Origin: Hyphomicrobiales bacterium
GTDB lineage: Bacteria > Pseudomonadota > Alphaproteobacteria > Rhizobiales > Beijerinckiaceae
Direction of reading: 5' to 3'
NCBI GenBank assembly: GCA_028290085.1
Contig: JAQGKN010000449.1
Location: forward strand, 1-7,018
DNA length: 7,018 nt
Of this stretch, positions 1 to 6,633 are shown piece after piece; positions within the stretch are counted from its first letter, which is position 1, and the number at the start of each line of letters is the position of its first letter. The position numbers were made by a program, and so were the translations under genes. Below the pieces are notes generated by a model. The model saw only the letters and a program-made list of their open reading frames with translations, searched no databases and had not been told where the DNA came from.

Positions 1-223
1 CTTCCAGGTTTTGCGTCACAAAGGCCTGACCGAGACGCTCGCTCAGCCGCCCGCCCACGATCCGAGCAACTGTGTCGGCAAATCCGCCGGCCGGGAAGCC
101 GATGAGAATGTTGACCCGCTGCTTCGGGTAATCGACCTGTGCCGAAGCAAGGCCGCATGACGCAGCCAACATGCAAACCATCGCGGCCGTGAGCGCGAAC
201 AAACGATTTCCCGTGTGAACCAT
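1..223 (-). CDS. Bug/TctC-family periplasmic solute-binding protein, N-terminal part only
   Basis: This is the first 74 codons of a gene that continues past the left edge. Residues 1-28 look like a Sec signal peptide: a short basic start, a hydrophobic core rich in Ala, Leu, Met and Val, and an ASA cleavage site before QVDYP. The mature start DYPKQRVNILIGFPAGGFAD is the classic first strand and loop of Bug receptors, whose PAGGxxD loop (residues 44-50) binds the ligand carboxylate. It is followed by the usual ARIVGGRLSERLGQ helix. Such proteins are periplasmic receptors for carboxylic acids, often serving tripartite tricarboxylate transporters; the ligand here is unknown. The ATG at 223 has a GGGGGA Shine-Dalgarno about 4 nt upstream, and a plausible promoter lies at 319-347. 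It is separated by 300 bp from the aldolase gene on the same strand, so it is probably transcribed on its own. The family call is firm. Confidence 0.88.
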   Translation of the reverse strand, partial: MVHTGNRLFALTAAMVCMLAASCGLASAQVDYPKQRVNILIGFPAGGFADTVARIVGGRLSERLGQAFVTQNLE

Positions 224-316
224 GGTTCCCCCACTTCGGCAGCACCTCTGATTGGGTGCCTTCCACGCCGTCGCACTTGTGCCCCAACCCGCAATGACAG
301 CGCCCTGAGAGCGGCT

Positions 317-338
317 TAATTAATTCACAAGTTAATTA
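317..338. repeat. AT-rich inverted repeat, candidate operator over the promoter
   Basis: There are perfect 7-bp arms, TAATTAA (317-323) and TTAATTA (332-338), around an 8-bp spacer. The repeat covers most of the spacer and the -10 box of the putative promoter, the expected place for a repressor of the downstream binding-protein gene. AT-only arms can arise by chance in an AT-rich promoter, so this is a suggestion. No regulator gene is present in the window to pair with it. Confidence 0.35.
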
Positions 339-347
339 TCTGGTCAA
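319..347 (-). promoter_or_regulatory. Putative sigma70-type promoter for the left-edge Bug gene
   Basis: On the minus strand there is a TTGACC -35 box (342-347, 5/6 match), a 17-bp spacer and an ATTAAT -10 box (319-324, 4/6 match). The tract is strikingly AT-rich inside GC-rich DNA. It lies about 95 bp upstream of the ATG at 223, implying a leader of roughly 85-90 nt. This is seen by motif matching only. Confidence 0.45.
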
Positions 348-458
348 GGCGCACGCCGGCTCGCGCCGTCGCGGGGCGAGCGGCTATGTCATTTCGGGCG
401 GGGATTCCAGATGCGCAGGCGTCCCGCAGGCGCGCAGCTCGACTGGGAGCATCAACGA

Positions 459-483
459 TGGCGACGCCCCACGGGCGTCACCA
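459..483 (-). terminator. Terminator-like hairpin downstream of the aldolase operon
   Basis: The arms are 459-469 and 473-483, with a 3-nt loop at 470-472. The minus-strand transcript forms an 11-bp stem with one G-U pair; the plus-strand transcript would have a C-A mismatch at the same place, which favours use on the minus strand. It begins about 40 nt after the aldolase stop codon. No U-tract follows, so it could be a weak or Rho-assisted terminator, or an mRNA 3'-end stabiliser. Confidence 0.45.
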
Positions 484-523
484 CGTTGGATTGACACGGC
501 ACTTTATAAGCGGGCCCACGTTT

Positions 524-1276
524 TCACGAAGCCTGCACCAGCTCCCACTCAGGCGGAACAAGCGCGGCGCCCATGCCCTTGCGCATGTAATAATTCCAGA
601 GCTTTCCGACGTGAAATTCGCGCATCTCGTGAAGATTGATCTGCACGAGTTCCTCTTCCGTCAGCGGCTCGGGCTCGGCACCCGATTGAAGCACCTGCAT
701 CATGGCCGTCGCGTTTTCCTGAAAATGAATCGCATCGACCAGAAGCGCGGGCACCGACTCTGCAACCAGTGTCAGCCCATGCGCGCGCATGAGGACGGCG
801 TGATGAGGCCCCAGCGTTCGCGCGAGCGCCTCGGCCTGTTCAGTGAGCTTGATGTGGCTGGGATCGGGATGCATGGGGATGCCGCTCTCCCAACGCACCG
901 CACGGGCGCGCATCAAATGAAGCTTCACGCCCTTCATCATGGTGAACGCAATGGCAAGCTCCATATGACAGTGCAACACCGCCTGCACGTCGGGCCGGGC
1001 CTTGAAAACCTCGATGTGCAGCGGCAATTCGGCAGGCGGCTTGCCGGACCCTTCCAGAACATTGCCGTCATAATCAACGAGCAGAAGCCGTTCGGGACGA
1101 AGTTCGGCCCGGGAGTCGAGCCCGGTCTGGATCAGGAAGGCATCCCTGCCCGGGACGCGAGTCGAGACATGGCCGCTGTAGTCGAGAATGCCTTCAGAAA
1201 CGAGCAACCGCGAGACGGCGGCAACCTCGCGCGCAAGCCGATCTTTTGCGGCGGACATGGAGTCGGATACGGACAA
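524..1276 (-). CDS. Class II aldolase/adducin-family protein (aldolase or decarboxylase)
   Basis: The protein has 250 residues, near the usual family length, and no signal peptide, so it is cytoplasmic. The family uses a divalent metal to stabilise an enolate during C-C bond cleavage, either retro-aldol or decarboxylation. The ligand set is visible: H102 and H104 in AVLHCH, H166 in MRAHG, and E83 in PPAELPLH as the likely catalytic acid/base. GHVSTR (35-40) occupies the GN(V/I)S-like substrate-binding position. The overall look, with GKPPAELPLH and a late NLHEMREFHVGKLWNYY tail, resembles class II aldolase-fold decarboxylases of aromatic or hydroxy acids more than sugar-phosphate aldolases, but the substrate cannot be read from sequence. 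The start is TTG at 1276 because GAGGA sits 7 nt upstream; the in-frame ATG at 1258 has no ribosome binding site. The gene follows the binding-protein gene by 30 bp, so the two probably form an operon, suggesting the enzyme acts on the imported compound. Confidence 0.85.
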   Translation of the reverse strand: MSVSDSMSAAKDRLAREVAAVSRLLVSEGILDYSGHVSTRVPGRDAFLIQTGLDSRAELRPERLLLVDYDGNVLEGSGKPPAELPLHIEVFKARPDVQAVLHCHMELAIAFTMMKGVKLHLMRARAVRWESGIPMHPDPSHIKLTEQAEALARTLGPHHAVLMRAHGLTLVAESVPALLVDAIHFQENATAMMQVLQSGAEPEPLTEEELVQINLHEMREFHVGKLWNYYMRKGMGAALVPPEWELVQAS

Positions 1277-1283
1277 CTTGCAA

Positions 1284-1288
1284 TCCTC
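1284..1288 (-). promoter_or_regulatory. Ribosome binding site that selects the TTG start of the aldolase
   Basis: GAGGA on the minus strand lies 7 nt before the TTG at 1276. The alternative ATG at 1258 is preceded by pyrimidine-rich sequence without a Shine-Dalgarno match. The longer protein is therefore preferred. Confidence 0.6.
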
Positions 1289-1306
1289 AAATCTCGAGTA
1301 GGTCGC

Positions 1307-2368
1307 CTATTGATTCTGCTCGATGCCGCCGATGATCTCCTGAAGCCGGTCGGCAATGGCTTTCGGCGTCGCGACGATATCGGCGACGATGCGCTGAAGC
1401 TCCTCGCCGGAGACGGGATCGATGTCGAAATTGTCTTTCTTGGCGATTTCCAGAAAAGCCGGGTCGCGCACCATTTTATCAAAGGCGTCGCGAAGAGCCT
1501 TGACCCGCTCCGGCGGAACGTCGGGCGTCGTGAAAATCGGACGTCCGATGGCCGTCGAGGCGGAGAGCAGCTTGAGAACGGCCCTGTCCTCGTCGTTCTT
1601 CGCAAGATCCATCAGCAGTGGAACATCCTGGAGATCAGGCTCCTTCTTCAGGCCGATCTGAACCAGAATATTGATCTTCTTGTTCTTCACCCAGTCGGGG
1701 CGTGTCGCCTTCCACGCCCCCCAACTGTTGGAGCCGCGCCCCGCGACTTCGCCGCGCTCCATCGCCAGGTTGATGTCGTTGCCACCGGGATATCCCAGGA
1801 TGATCTTGAATTTAGTCCCGAGGAGAGCATTCATCGCTTTCGGGTATTGCGACGACGTGCTTCCGCCGGTCGCGCCCATCGGCGTCTCGATCCGCTTGGC
1901 ATCCTCGATGGTCTTCACTGGCGATGTAAACCAGGTCGCTGTCGTGTTGTTGTCCGCGATCGGGTTTCCGATGTAGATCAGCTTCGTCGTGTCCACCCGG
2001 AGCTGCTTGTCCCCCATGGCCTGTTCGACGGCAAGCGATTGATCACCCGTCGCGAGCACGGTCCCATCTTTCGGCGCGCCGCTAGAGACCCAGGTGGCGG
2101 CGGTGCGACTGCCCCCTCCGGGCATATTGCGCGGGATAATGGTTGGGTTTCCCGGAATATAATTTCCCAATTGGCGGGCAACCAGGCGCGCATAAAGGTC
2201 ATAGGTGCCACCGGGCGAATAGCCGATGATCATATCGATCTGCTTGCCGCGGTAGAAATCTTCGACGGATTGCTGTGCGCATGCCGGCACGACGAACGCC
2301 GCCAGAAAAGCAAACACGATTGGAACCGGCTTCACGAAGCGACCGCTCGCTTGCTGAACATGAGACAT
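1307..2368 (-). CDS. Tripartite tricarboxylate transporter receptor-like (divergent Bug/TctC) periplasmic binding protein
   Basis: The 353-residue precursor has a Sec signal peptide: a basic region to about residue 13, a hydrophobic stretch PIVFAFLAAFVV, and a probable cleavage after ACA at residue 31. The mature protein opens with FYRGKQIDMIIGYSPGGTYDLYARLVARQL, where SPGGTYD (51-57) replaces the PAGGxxD ligand loop of ordinary Bug proteins. IPGNPTIIPRNMPGGGS (71-87) follows, as is typical of a longer Bug subgroup. Later family features include APKDGTVLA, the second-lobe GATGGS loop (165-170) and a C-terminal helix with VPPERVKALRDAFDKMVRDPAFL. It probably binds a carboxylate in the periplasm; the ligand is unknown. 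Start: ATG at 2368 with a strong AGGGAGGG ribosome binding site about 5 nt upstream. It is the first gene of an operon with the class II aldolase. No TctA/TctB membrane genes lie nearby in the window, so it either uses a distant transporter or has a sensing role. Confidence 0.85.
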   Translation of the reverse strand: MSHVQQASGRFVKPVPIVFAFLAAFVVPACAQQSVEDFYRGKQIDMIIGYSPGGTYDLYARLVARQLGNYIPGNPTIIPRNMPGGGSRTAATWVSSGAPKDGTVLATGDQSLAVEQAMGDKQLRVDTTKLIYIGNPIADNNTTATWFTSPVKTIEDAKRIETPMGATGGSTSSQYPKAMNALLGTKFKIILGYPGGNDINLAMERGEVAGRGSNSWGAWKATRPDWVKNKKINILVQIGLKKEPDLQDVPLLMDLAKNDEDRAVLKLLSASTAIGRPIFTTPDVPPERVKALRDAFDKMVRDPAFLEIAKKDNFDIDPVSGEELQRIVADIVATPKAIADRLQEIIGGIEQNQ

Positions 2369-2394
2369 CCTAACCCTCCCTCATTTTCGTCGCT

Positions 2395-2408
2395 CTCCGT
2401 TGACGGAG
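2395..2408. repeat. 14-bp palindrome in the leader of the receptor-aldolase operon
   Basis: CTCCGT and ACGGAG are perfect 6-bp arms around TG, 27-40 bp upstream of the ATG at 2368. It could be an operator half-site pair, or a small hairpin in the mRNA leader. On the plus strand it is followed by a CCTTTTTA run, so it also has a weak terminator look in that direction, although no plus-strand gene ends here. Confidence 0.35.
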
Positions 2409-2594
2409 GCGTCCTTTTTATGAGCGATATCACACCACAGCTTCGGTATGCACGTCCATCGGCAGATAAAAATACTGGCTGGATTGTCTTCCGCGCGTGA
2501 GCACACGCCAAGGCTCAGCTTCGCACTTGCCCGGATCGCCGGACCGGGAGAGACTGCATTTCAAGCGGGCAAATGAATGCAATCCCGCATTTTG

Positions 2595-2601
2595 GGGAGG
2601 A
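2595..2601 (+). promoter_or_regulatory. Strong ribosome binding site that selects the start of the GlcG/HbpS-like gene
   Basis: A GGGAGGA-type Shine-Dalgarno lies about 8 nt before the ATG at 2609. An in-frame ATG at 2573 would place this motif inside the coding sequence and disrupt the signal peptide, so the ATG at 2609 is preferred. Confidence 0.7.
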
Positions 2602-2608
2602 AGTCTCT

Positions 2609-3124
2609 ATGTGGTCAGCCGGTCGCCTTGTCATCTTCGCGCTTCTTTTATCCGGCCCCTCATTGGCCCAGGAATCGCACGTTATCTCAGAGAAAAATAT
2701 TTCCTTCGGCATGGCGAAAGAGATCGGCGACGCTGCGCTCGAAGCCTGTCGGAAGGACGGCTCTCATGTCACGGTAACCGTTCTTGACCGCAACGGAACG
2801 GTTCGCGTCACCTATCGCGACGATGGCGCGGCCCCGCATACGAGCGAGAACAGCATGAGGAAAGCCTATAGCGCGCTGACTTTCGAAGCGCCGTCCGCGA
2901 CTTTTGCGCGCCGCCTCGACGAGGCACCCGGAAAAATTGCGCAGGTTCACCTGACAGGTGTCATAGCGCTCGCTGGTGGCGTGCCGGTCCTTGCTGGCAA
3001 AGAGGTGATCGGAGCGGTGGGCATTTCAGGGTCCAAACCAGGGCCGGACAAGCGTCCTGGAGGAACAAGGGATGAAGCCTGCGCCAAGGTGGGCATCGAC
3101 AAGGTGAGCAACCGCCTGAATTAA
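2609..3124 (+). CDS. Secreted GlcG/HbpS-family (DUF336) protein, possible heme-binding protein
   Basis: The protein has 171 residues from the ATG at 2609, chosen for its strong ribosome binding site and because it puts the signal peptide at the N-terminus. Residues 1-20 (MWSAGRLVIFALLLSGPSLA) are a Sec signal ending in an AxA-like SLA before QES. The mature part shows the GlcG/HbpS order: a helix AKEIGDAALEACRKDG, the strand VTVTVLDRNGTVRV, the helix SMRKAYSALTFEAPSATFARRL, then GGVPVLAGKEVIGAVGISGS (123-142) and the closing RDEACAKVGIDKV helix. Some members bind or degrade heme (Streptomyces HbpS), while GlcG from the glycolate locus has no settled function; no heme ligand can be assigned here. 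It is divergently transcribed from the receptor-aldolase operon across a 240-bp gap, which allows shared control. A perfect hairpin terminator follows 9 bp after the stop. The family call is good; the function is uncertain. Confidence 0.85.
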   Translation: MWSAGRLVIFALLLSGPSLAQESHVISEKNISFGMAKEIGDAALEACRKDGSHVTVTVLDRNGTVRVTYRDDGAAPHTSENSMRKAYSALTFEAPSATFARRLDEAPGKIAQVHLTGVIALAGGVPVLAGKEVIGAVGISGSKPGPDKRPGGTRDEACAKVGIDKVSNRLN

Positions 3125-3133
3125 TCAGGCGCG

Positions 3134-3170
3134 CACAACCCGGCCTGCCGCGCGGGCAGGCCGGGTTGTG
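3134..3170. terminator. Bidirectional hairpin terminator between convergent genes
   Basis: A perfect 16-bp GC-rich stem (3134-3149 with 3155-3170) closes a 5-nt loop. It starts 9 bp after the plus-strand stop codon and ends 2 bp from the stop codon of the convergent minus-strand hydrolase gene. On the plus strand it is followed by a short TTT. The long stem and position between two stop codons make a shared terminator very likely, although neither side has a long U-tract. Confidence 0.8.
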
Positions 3171-3172
3171 TT

Positions 3173-4066
3173 TCACGCAAGGTATTTGTTGAAGAACGCA
3201 ATCGTGCGGTCCCACGACAATTCGGCCTGGGCCTTGTCGTAGCGCGGCGTCGTGTCGTTGTGGAAGCCATGGTTGGCGTTTGGATAGACGAAAGCCTCGT
3301 ACGTCTTGCCATTAGCCTTCAGCGCCGCTTCGTAGGCCGGCAATCCCTCGACAAGTCGCGTGTCGAGTTGGCCATGATGGATGAGGAGCGGCGCCTTAAT
3401 GCGGGGCACGTCCTCCGCCTTGGGGGCGGCTCCATAATAAGGAACCGCTGCGGCCAGATCAGGCAGCATGACAGCCATTGAATTGACGACTGACCCGCCG
3501 AAGCAGAAGCCGACAACGCCGATCTTTCCGTTGGCATCCGGATCGGCTTTCAGCCAATTGAACGCGGCGATAAAATCCATCAGGAGCTTGCGCGAGTCGA
3601 GCTTCGACTGCATTTCGCGGCCCTTCTCGTCGTCGCCGGGGTATCCGCCGAGCGAGCTCAGCCCGTCTGGGGCCAGTGCCGTAAAGCCGGCAACCGCAAG
3701 ACGGCGTGCGACATCGGCGATGTAGGGATTGAGACCGCGATTCTCATGCACGACAACCACGGCGCCGCGCTTGCCTCCGGCGGCCGGTTTCGCGAGCAGA
3801 GCTTTCGTCGGCCCATTGCCCTCAGGCGAATCGAAAGTAATCGTTTGCGTCTTGATGCGCGGATCGTCGGCCTTCACCTGCTCGGCGAGAGCGTAATTCG
3901 GCATGAGCATTTCGACGAGCGCAGTCGCGCTCACGCCGGCGGTGGCGAACTTGCCAGCGCCGGAGATGAATGCACGGCGATCAATCCTGCCGTGGCAAAA
4001 CTGATCATAAAGATCGAGCAGGCGCTGATCGAAATCCTTGGCGGTTTTTCCAGGGGTGGAACCCAT
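3173..4066 (-). CDS. Dienelactone hydrolase family protein with Tat signal
   Basis: This alpha/beta hydrolase has 297 residues, longer than classical cytoplasmic dienelactone hydrolases because of its N-terminal region. A hydrophilic stretch of about 28 residues is followed by the twin-arginine motif DRRAFI (R30, R31) and a moderately hydrophobic segment ending near ALA at 59-61, which implies folded export to the periplasm. The catalytic domain shows HENRG (E108), the nucleophile elbow GFCFGG with C188, D235 in HGQLDTR and H266 in ANHGFHND. This is the Cys-Asp-His triad of the family, with E108 in the place of the glutamate that primes the cysteine in well-studied members. Characterised members hydrolyse dienelactone or similar esters and lactones; the substrate here is unknown. 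The ATG at 4066 has AAGGAA 8 nt upstream. It probably has its own promoter in the 182-bp gap and ends at the shared hairpin. The family and triad calls are firm; Tat export is a good inference. Confidence 0.9.
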   Translation of the reverse strand: MGSTPGKTAKDFDQRLLDLYDQFCHGRIDRRAFISGAGKFATAGVSATALVEMLMPNYALAEQVKADDPRIKTQTITFDSPEGNGPTKALLAKPAAGGKRGAVVVVHENRGLNPYIADVARRLAVAGFTALAPDGLSSLGGYPGDDEKGREMQSKLDSRKLLMDFIAAFNWLKADPDANGKIGVVGFCFGGSVVNSMAVMLPDLAAAVPYYGAAPKAEDVPRIKAPLLIHHGQLDTRLVEGLPAYEAALKANGKTYEAFVYPNANHGFHNDTTPRYDKAQAELSWDRTIAFFNKYLA

Positions 4067-4202
4067 GTGCGAGTTTCCTTACAAAAAACGATCTTCGACA
4101 AGCCGGGCGCGCCTTGTGCCGCCACCAAGGCACCAACTTAGCGTGAGCCACACGGTTTGAAAGCCGGAAAGCATCGTTTGCGAGGACCCCACGCATTCGT
4201 GA

Positions 4203-4219
4203 ACCGGGACGGCCCCGGT
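4203..4219 (-). terminator. Possible weak terminator hairpin after the REC-EAL gene
   Basis: There are 6-bp GC-rich arms (4203-4208 and 4214-4219) with a 5-nt loop, about 30 nt past the REC-EAL stop codon. A second short palindrome (TGCCTG, C, CAGGCA at 4231-4243) lies closer to the stop codon. There is no U-tract, so termination here is only suggested. The rest of 4067-4202 should hold the promoter of the hydrolase gene, but no convincing -35/-10 pair was found. Confidence 0.3.
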
Positions 4220-4248
4220 CGCACGTCTGATGCCTGCCAGGCAGGAAA

Positions 4249-5472
4249 CTAGCCGAAAGCGCGAATTCCCGCCGCTGCCGTCGTGGGGGCCGCCAGCAGC
4301 ATGTTCGCTATGTTCGGGGCATCCACAGCCGGGGAAAACAGGAACCCTTGACCCACGGCGCACCCGGCCTCGACGAGGCGCCTGCGGATCGCCTCCGTTT
4401 CGACTCCCTCGGCAACGGGGCTCATGTCGAACTCCCGCGCCATGGCGAGGCTCGCTTTGACGATGTTCCAGGCATAACGATCGCGATCGCAGGCCGAGAC
4501 GAAGCTCGCATCTATCTTCAATTCGCCAAACGGCAGGGTGTGCAGAGAAGCCAGCGAGGAATAGCCGGTGCCGAAGTCGTCGACAGCCATCCCGACCCCC
4601 TTGATCCGGAGCCGTGTCAAAGCGCAGGCAATCTGCATGTGATTGCCTGAAATGGATGCTGTCTCCAGAAGCTCCAGCGTCAGGGCCCCCGGCATCAGGT
4701 CGTTTTCCGCCAGCGCCGACAGAACCATGTCGTGAAAGCGCGGATCGACGATGACGACAGGCGAGACATTCACCGAGACTGTGAAATCAGGGCTTGTGCG
4801 ACGCCAGATGGCCGCATCGAAACATGTAGCCCGCAGCACGCTCTCCGTGAGTTCGAATGACAAACCGGCTTCATCGAGCATCGGGCAGAATACTCCCGGC
4901 GAGACCGTCCCGATGAGTGGGCTTGAGCATCGAGCCAGAGCCTCCACACCAGTGACGATGCCTGTGTCCATCTTCACCTTGGGCTGGTAGGCCGGCTTGA
5001 TTGCGCCCGCGCGAAAAGCCGACAGCACGTCGCTCATCTTCAACTCGAGGTCCGGGCGGCGTTTCGCGATGCGTGACGCGCGCTTGGGGACAAACGCCAG
5101 TTGTTGTTTGAGGCTAGCGATGTTGATCGGCTTCGTCAGTTCACCCATGTCCCGTAAGCCGAGCGCACGGACATAGCGCCGGACGACGTCACGCACACGA
5201 CCGTCCTGGCCAGACATCACCATGATCGCCGGCGGCTCTGGCAACGCGGTCAGAATATGCAGCACCTCGATGCCATCATTTGCGCCAAGGGAAAGATCGA
5301 GGAGCACGAGATCGGGCTGCGAGGCCTCCAGAGCAGCCGGAATCTCGTCAAGATGCGCAACCTCTTCAACCACGAAACCCATGGTCGTCGCAATCCGCAA
5401 GATGATCATGCGCTGAAGTTGATCGTCATCGACAACGAGAATTTTTGTCGCGGGGGGCTCAATGAGGGACAT
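4249..5472 (-). CDS. Response regulator with C-terminal EAL domain, predicted cyclic-di-GMP phosphodiesterase
   Basis: The protein has 407 residues and two domains. An N-terminal receiver (about 9-128) carries the acidic cluster D15-D17, phospho-acceptor D59 in LVLLDLSL, S87 in VMSG at the switch Thr/Ser site, and K114 in TKP. An EAL domain (about 150-395) hydrolyses cyclic-di-GMP to linear pGpG in this family. Its catalytic set appears complete: E177 (the EALAR motif), N235 (SVNVSP), E267 (LELLET), D298 and D299 (DDFGTGYSS), K319 (LKIDASF), E355 (AEGVET) and Q375 (GQGFLFS), so activity is predicted. There is no GGDEF domain. The ATG at 5472 has GAGGAA 8 nt upstream; that motif overlaps the TGA of the preceding kinase gene (12-bp gap), so translation is probably coupled. 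The natural input is phosphate from the HPt domain encoded just upstream. The domain call is very secure; the physiological output (motility, biofilm or other) is unknown. Confidence 0.93.
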   Translation of the reverse strand: MSLIEPPATKILVVDDDQLQRMIILRIATTMGFVVEEVAHLDEIPAALEASQPDLVLLDLSLGANDGIEVLHILTALPEPPAIMVMSGQDGRVRDVVRRYVRALGLRDMGELTKPINIASLKQQLAFVPKRASRIAKRRPDLELKMSDVLSAFRAGAIKPAYQPKVKMDTGIVTGVEALARCSSPLIGTVSPGVFCPMLDEAGLSFELTESVLRATCFDAAIWRRTSPDFTVSVNVSPVVIVDPRFHDMVLSALAENDLMPGALTLELLETASISGNHMQIACALTRLRIKGVGMAVDDFGTGYSSLASLHTLPFGELKIDASFVSACDRDRYAWNIVKASLAMAREFDMSPVAEGVETEAIRRRLVEAGCAVGQGFLFSPAVDAPNIANMLLAAPTTAAAGIRAFG

Positions 5473-5484
5473 GTGGTGTTTTCC

Positions 5485-6633
5485 TCAAGCTCGATGTTTC
5501 AAGCGCGCCGAAGCATGCGCAGCATCCTCGACAAAGCCGCGGATCTGCTGGTCCAGACCCGAGCTCTCTCCCTTGCGAATAGACTGTTCGATCTGTTCGG
5601 CCGCGCGCGCGAGTTTGGTCAGTCCGAAAATACCTGCGGATGACTTGAGCGCGTGTCCGTGGCCGCCAAGAGCCTGACGCGGCAGAGCCGGGTTTTTCAT
5701 TGCATCGATCCGTGTGTTGAGATCGGCCAGGAATATATCGATCGCCGTATCGACATAATCAGATCCGAGTTCTTCGCGAAGGCTATCCAGAACGGCGACT
5801 TCAAAATCGCAGGCACCGACAGGTTCACGGTCGAGCGATGCAGCCTCTGGCTCGACGATCATCTGGGTCCGCTCGCGCAGGCAATCCTGTATCGCTTTGA
5901 GCAGTCTTTTTCCGGTGATCGGCTTGGTCGCAAAGCCATTCATACCTGCTGCAAAGGCCGCGTCCCTGTCTTCGACGAATGCATTCGCGGTGAGCGCCAC
6001 GATGGGAACGTTCGAGAAGGGCTCGGGCAGACAACGAATGGCGCGCGTTGCCGAGAGGCCGTCGAGCTCCGGCATCATCATGTCCATGAGTATGAAATCG
6101 TAGCGGCCGGCAGAAGCGCGTTCGACGGCCTCACGTCCATTGCCCACGACCGTCACGTGCGCGCCCATGAGCTCAAGGATGCGCCCCAACGCAAACTGGT
6201 TGGTCGGATTGTCCTCCGCAAACAGCACGCGCATCCCAGCCAGCGCGCCAAATGTCGCTGACGGCTCGGGCGTCGCGGAAGAGGTTTTCTGAACATCGGC
6301 CCCAACATGACGCGTGAGACTGTCACGAAGTGAATCCAGGAACACCGGCTTCTGCACAAATCCAGCATAGCCCCGGCCACGGACCCCTGCGTCCGTCACA
6401 AGGTCCTGCCACGCGTGAACCAGGAACGGCTCGATCCGCACACCGGCAGCACCGCCCGAGAGAGGCATCGTCAGGCCTTCGACGGGCGCCAGGGATTGAT
6501 CGACGAGGAGGATATGCCTTGCGTCAGTGAGCTTATTTTCAAGCCAGGCGGTCGCCTCCGGGATCGAGTCGAAAACCGATACGTCTGCGAAGGCGGGCTC
6601 CAGCTGCCGCAGAAGCAATGTTCTCTCGAACAC
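5485..6633 (-). CDS. Hybrid histidine kinase C-terminal part: degenerate REC, REC, HPt (reading frame broken upstream)
   Basis: The 382 residues from the GTG at 6633 hold three domains. The first (about 1-108) is a receiver lacking its first strand and acidic pair, but keeping a possible D45 (ILLVDQSL) and K95 (VQKPV). The second (about 134-255) is a complete receiver: E140/D141 (FAEDNPTN), phospho-acceptor D184 (LMDMMMPELDG), T215 and K237 (TKP). The third (about 275-375) is an HPt domain with phospho-histidine H327 in HALKSSAG. The HATPase domain that should precede it is in a different frame immediately upstream. The GTG has no Shine-Dalgarno, and the first receiver would start midway, so this is almost certainly the 3' part of one kinase gene separated by a frameshift, not an independent gene. 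In-frame sequence continues upstream only as far as a TAG at 6688-6690. HPt probably passes phosphate to the REC-EAL protein encoded 12 bp downstream. Confidence 0.85.
   Translation of the reverse strand: MFERTLLLRQLEPAFADVSVFDSIPEATAWLENKLTDARHILLVDQSLAPVEGLTMPLSGGAAGVRIEPFLVHAWQDLVTDAGVRGRGYAGFVQKPVFLDSLRDSLTRHVGADVQKTSSATPEPSATFGALAGMRVLFAEDNPTNQFALGRILELMGAHVTVVGNGREAVERASAGRYDFILMDMMMPELDGLSATRAIRCLPEPFSNVPIVALTANAFVEDRDAAFAAGMNGFATKPITGKRLLKAIQDCLRERTQMIVEPEAASLDREPVGACDFEVAVLDSLREELGSDYVDTAIDIFLADLNTRIDAMKNPALPRQALGGHGHALKSSAGIFGLTKLARAAEQIEQSIRKGESSGLDQQIRGFVEDAAHASARLKHRA

Noticed and set aside
491..510. Perfect TTGACA followed by a TATAAG-like box on the plus strand
   Set aside because: The spacing is only about 9 bp, too short for a sigma70 promoter, and no plus-strand gene follows.
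386..2500. A 704-codon open frame on the plus strand covering the aldolase and receptor genes
   Set aside because: It is antisense to two genes with clear families, signal peptide, ribosome binding sites and catalytic motifs. Its translation is His/Arg-rich with no recognisable domain. Long antisense open frames are expected opposite GC-rich genes with strong third-position bias.
2573..2608. Upstream in-frame ATG for the GlcG/HbpS-like gene
   Set aside because: It would add 12 residues before the signal peptide and bury the strong Shine-Dalgarno at 2595-2601 inside the coding sequence. The ATG at 2609 fits better.
3173..4066. A chlorocatechol or other aromatic catabolic cluster combining the dienelactone hydrolase and the class II aldolase
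   Set aside because: The hydrolase is predicted to be exported, is in a separate transcription unit beyond a terminator and an opposite-strand gene, and no ring-cleavage enzyme is present in the window.
5653..6261. A 202-codon plus-strand open frame within the kinase region
   Set aside because: It lies antisense to the REC and HPt domains, which have intact motifs. Its translation shows no recognisable family features.
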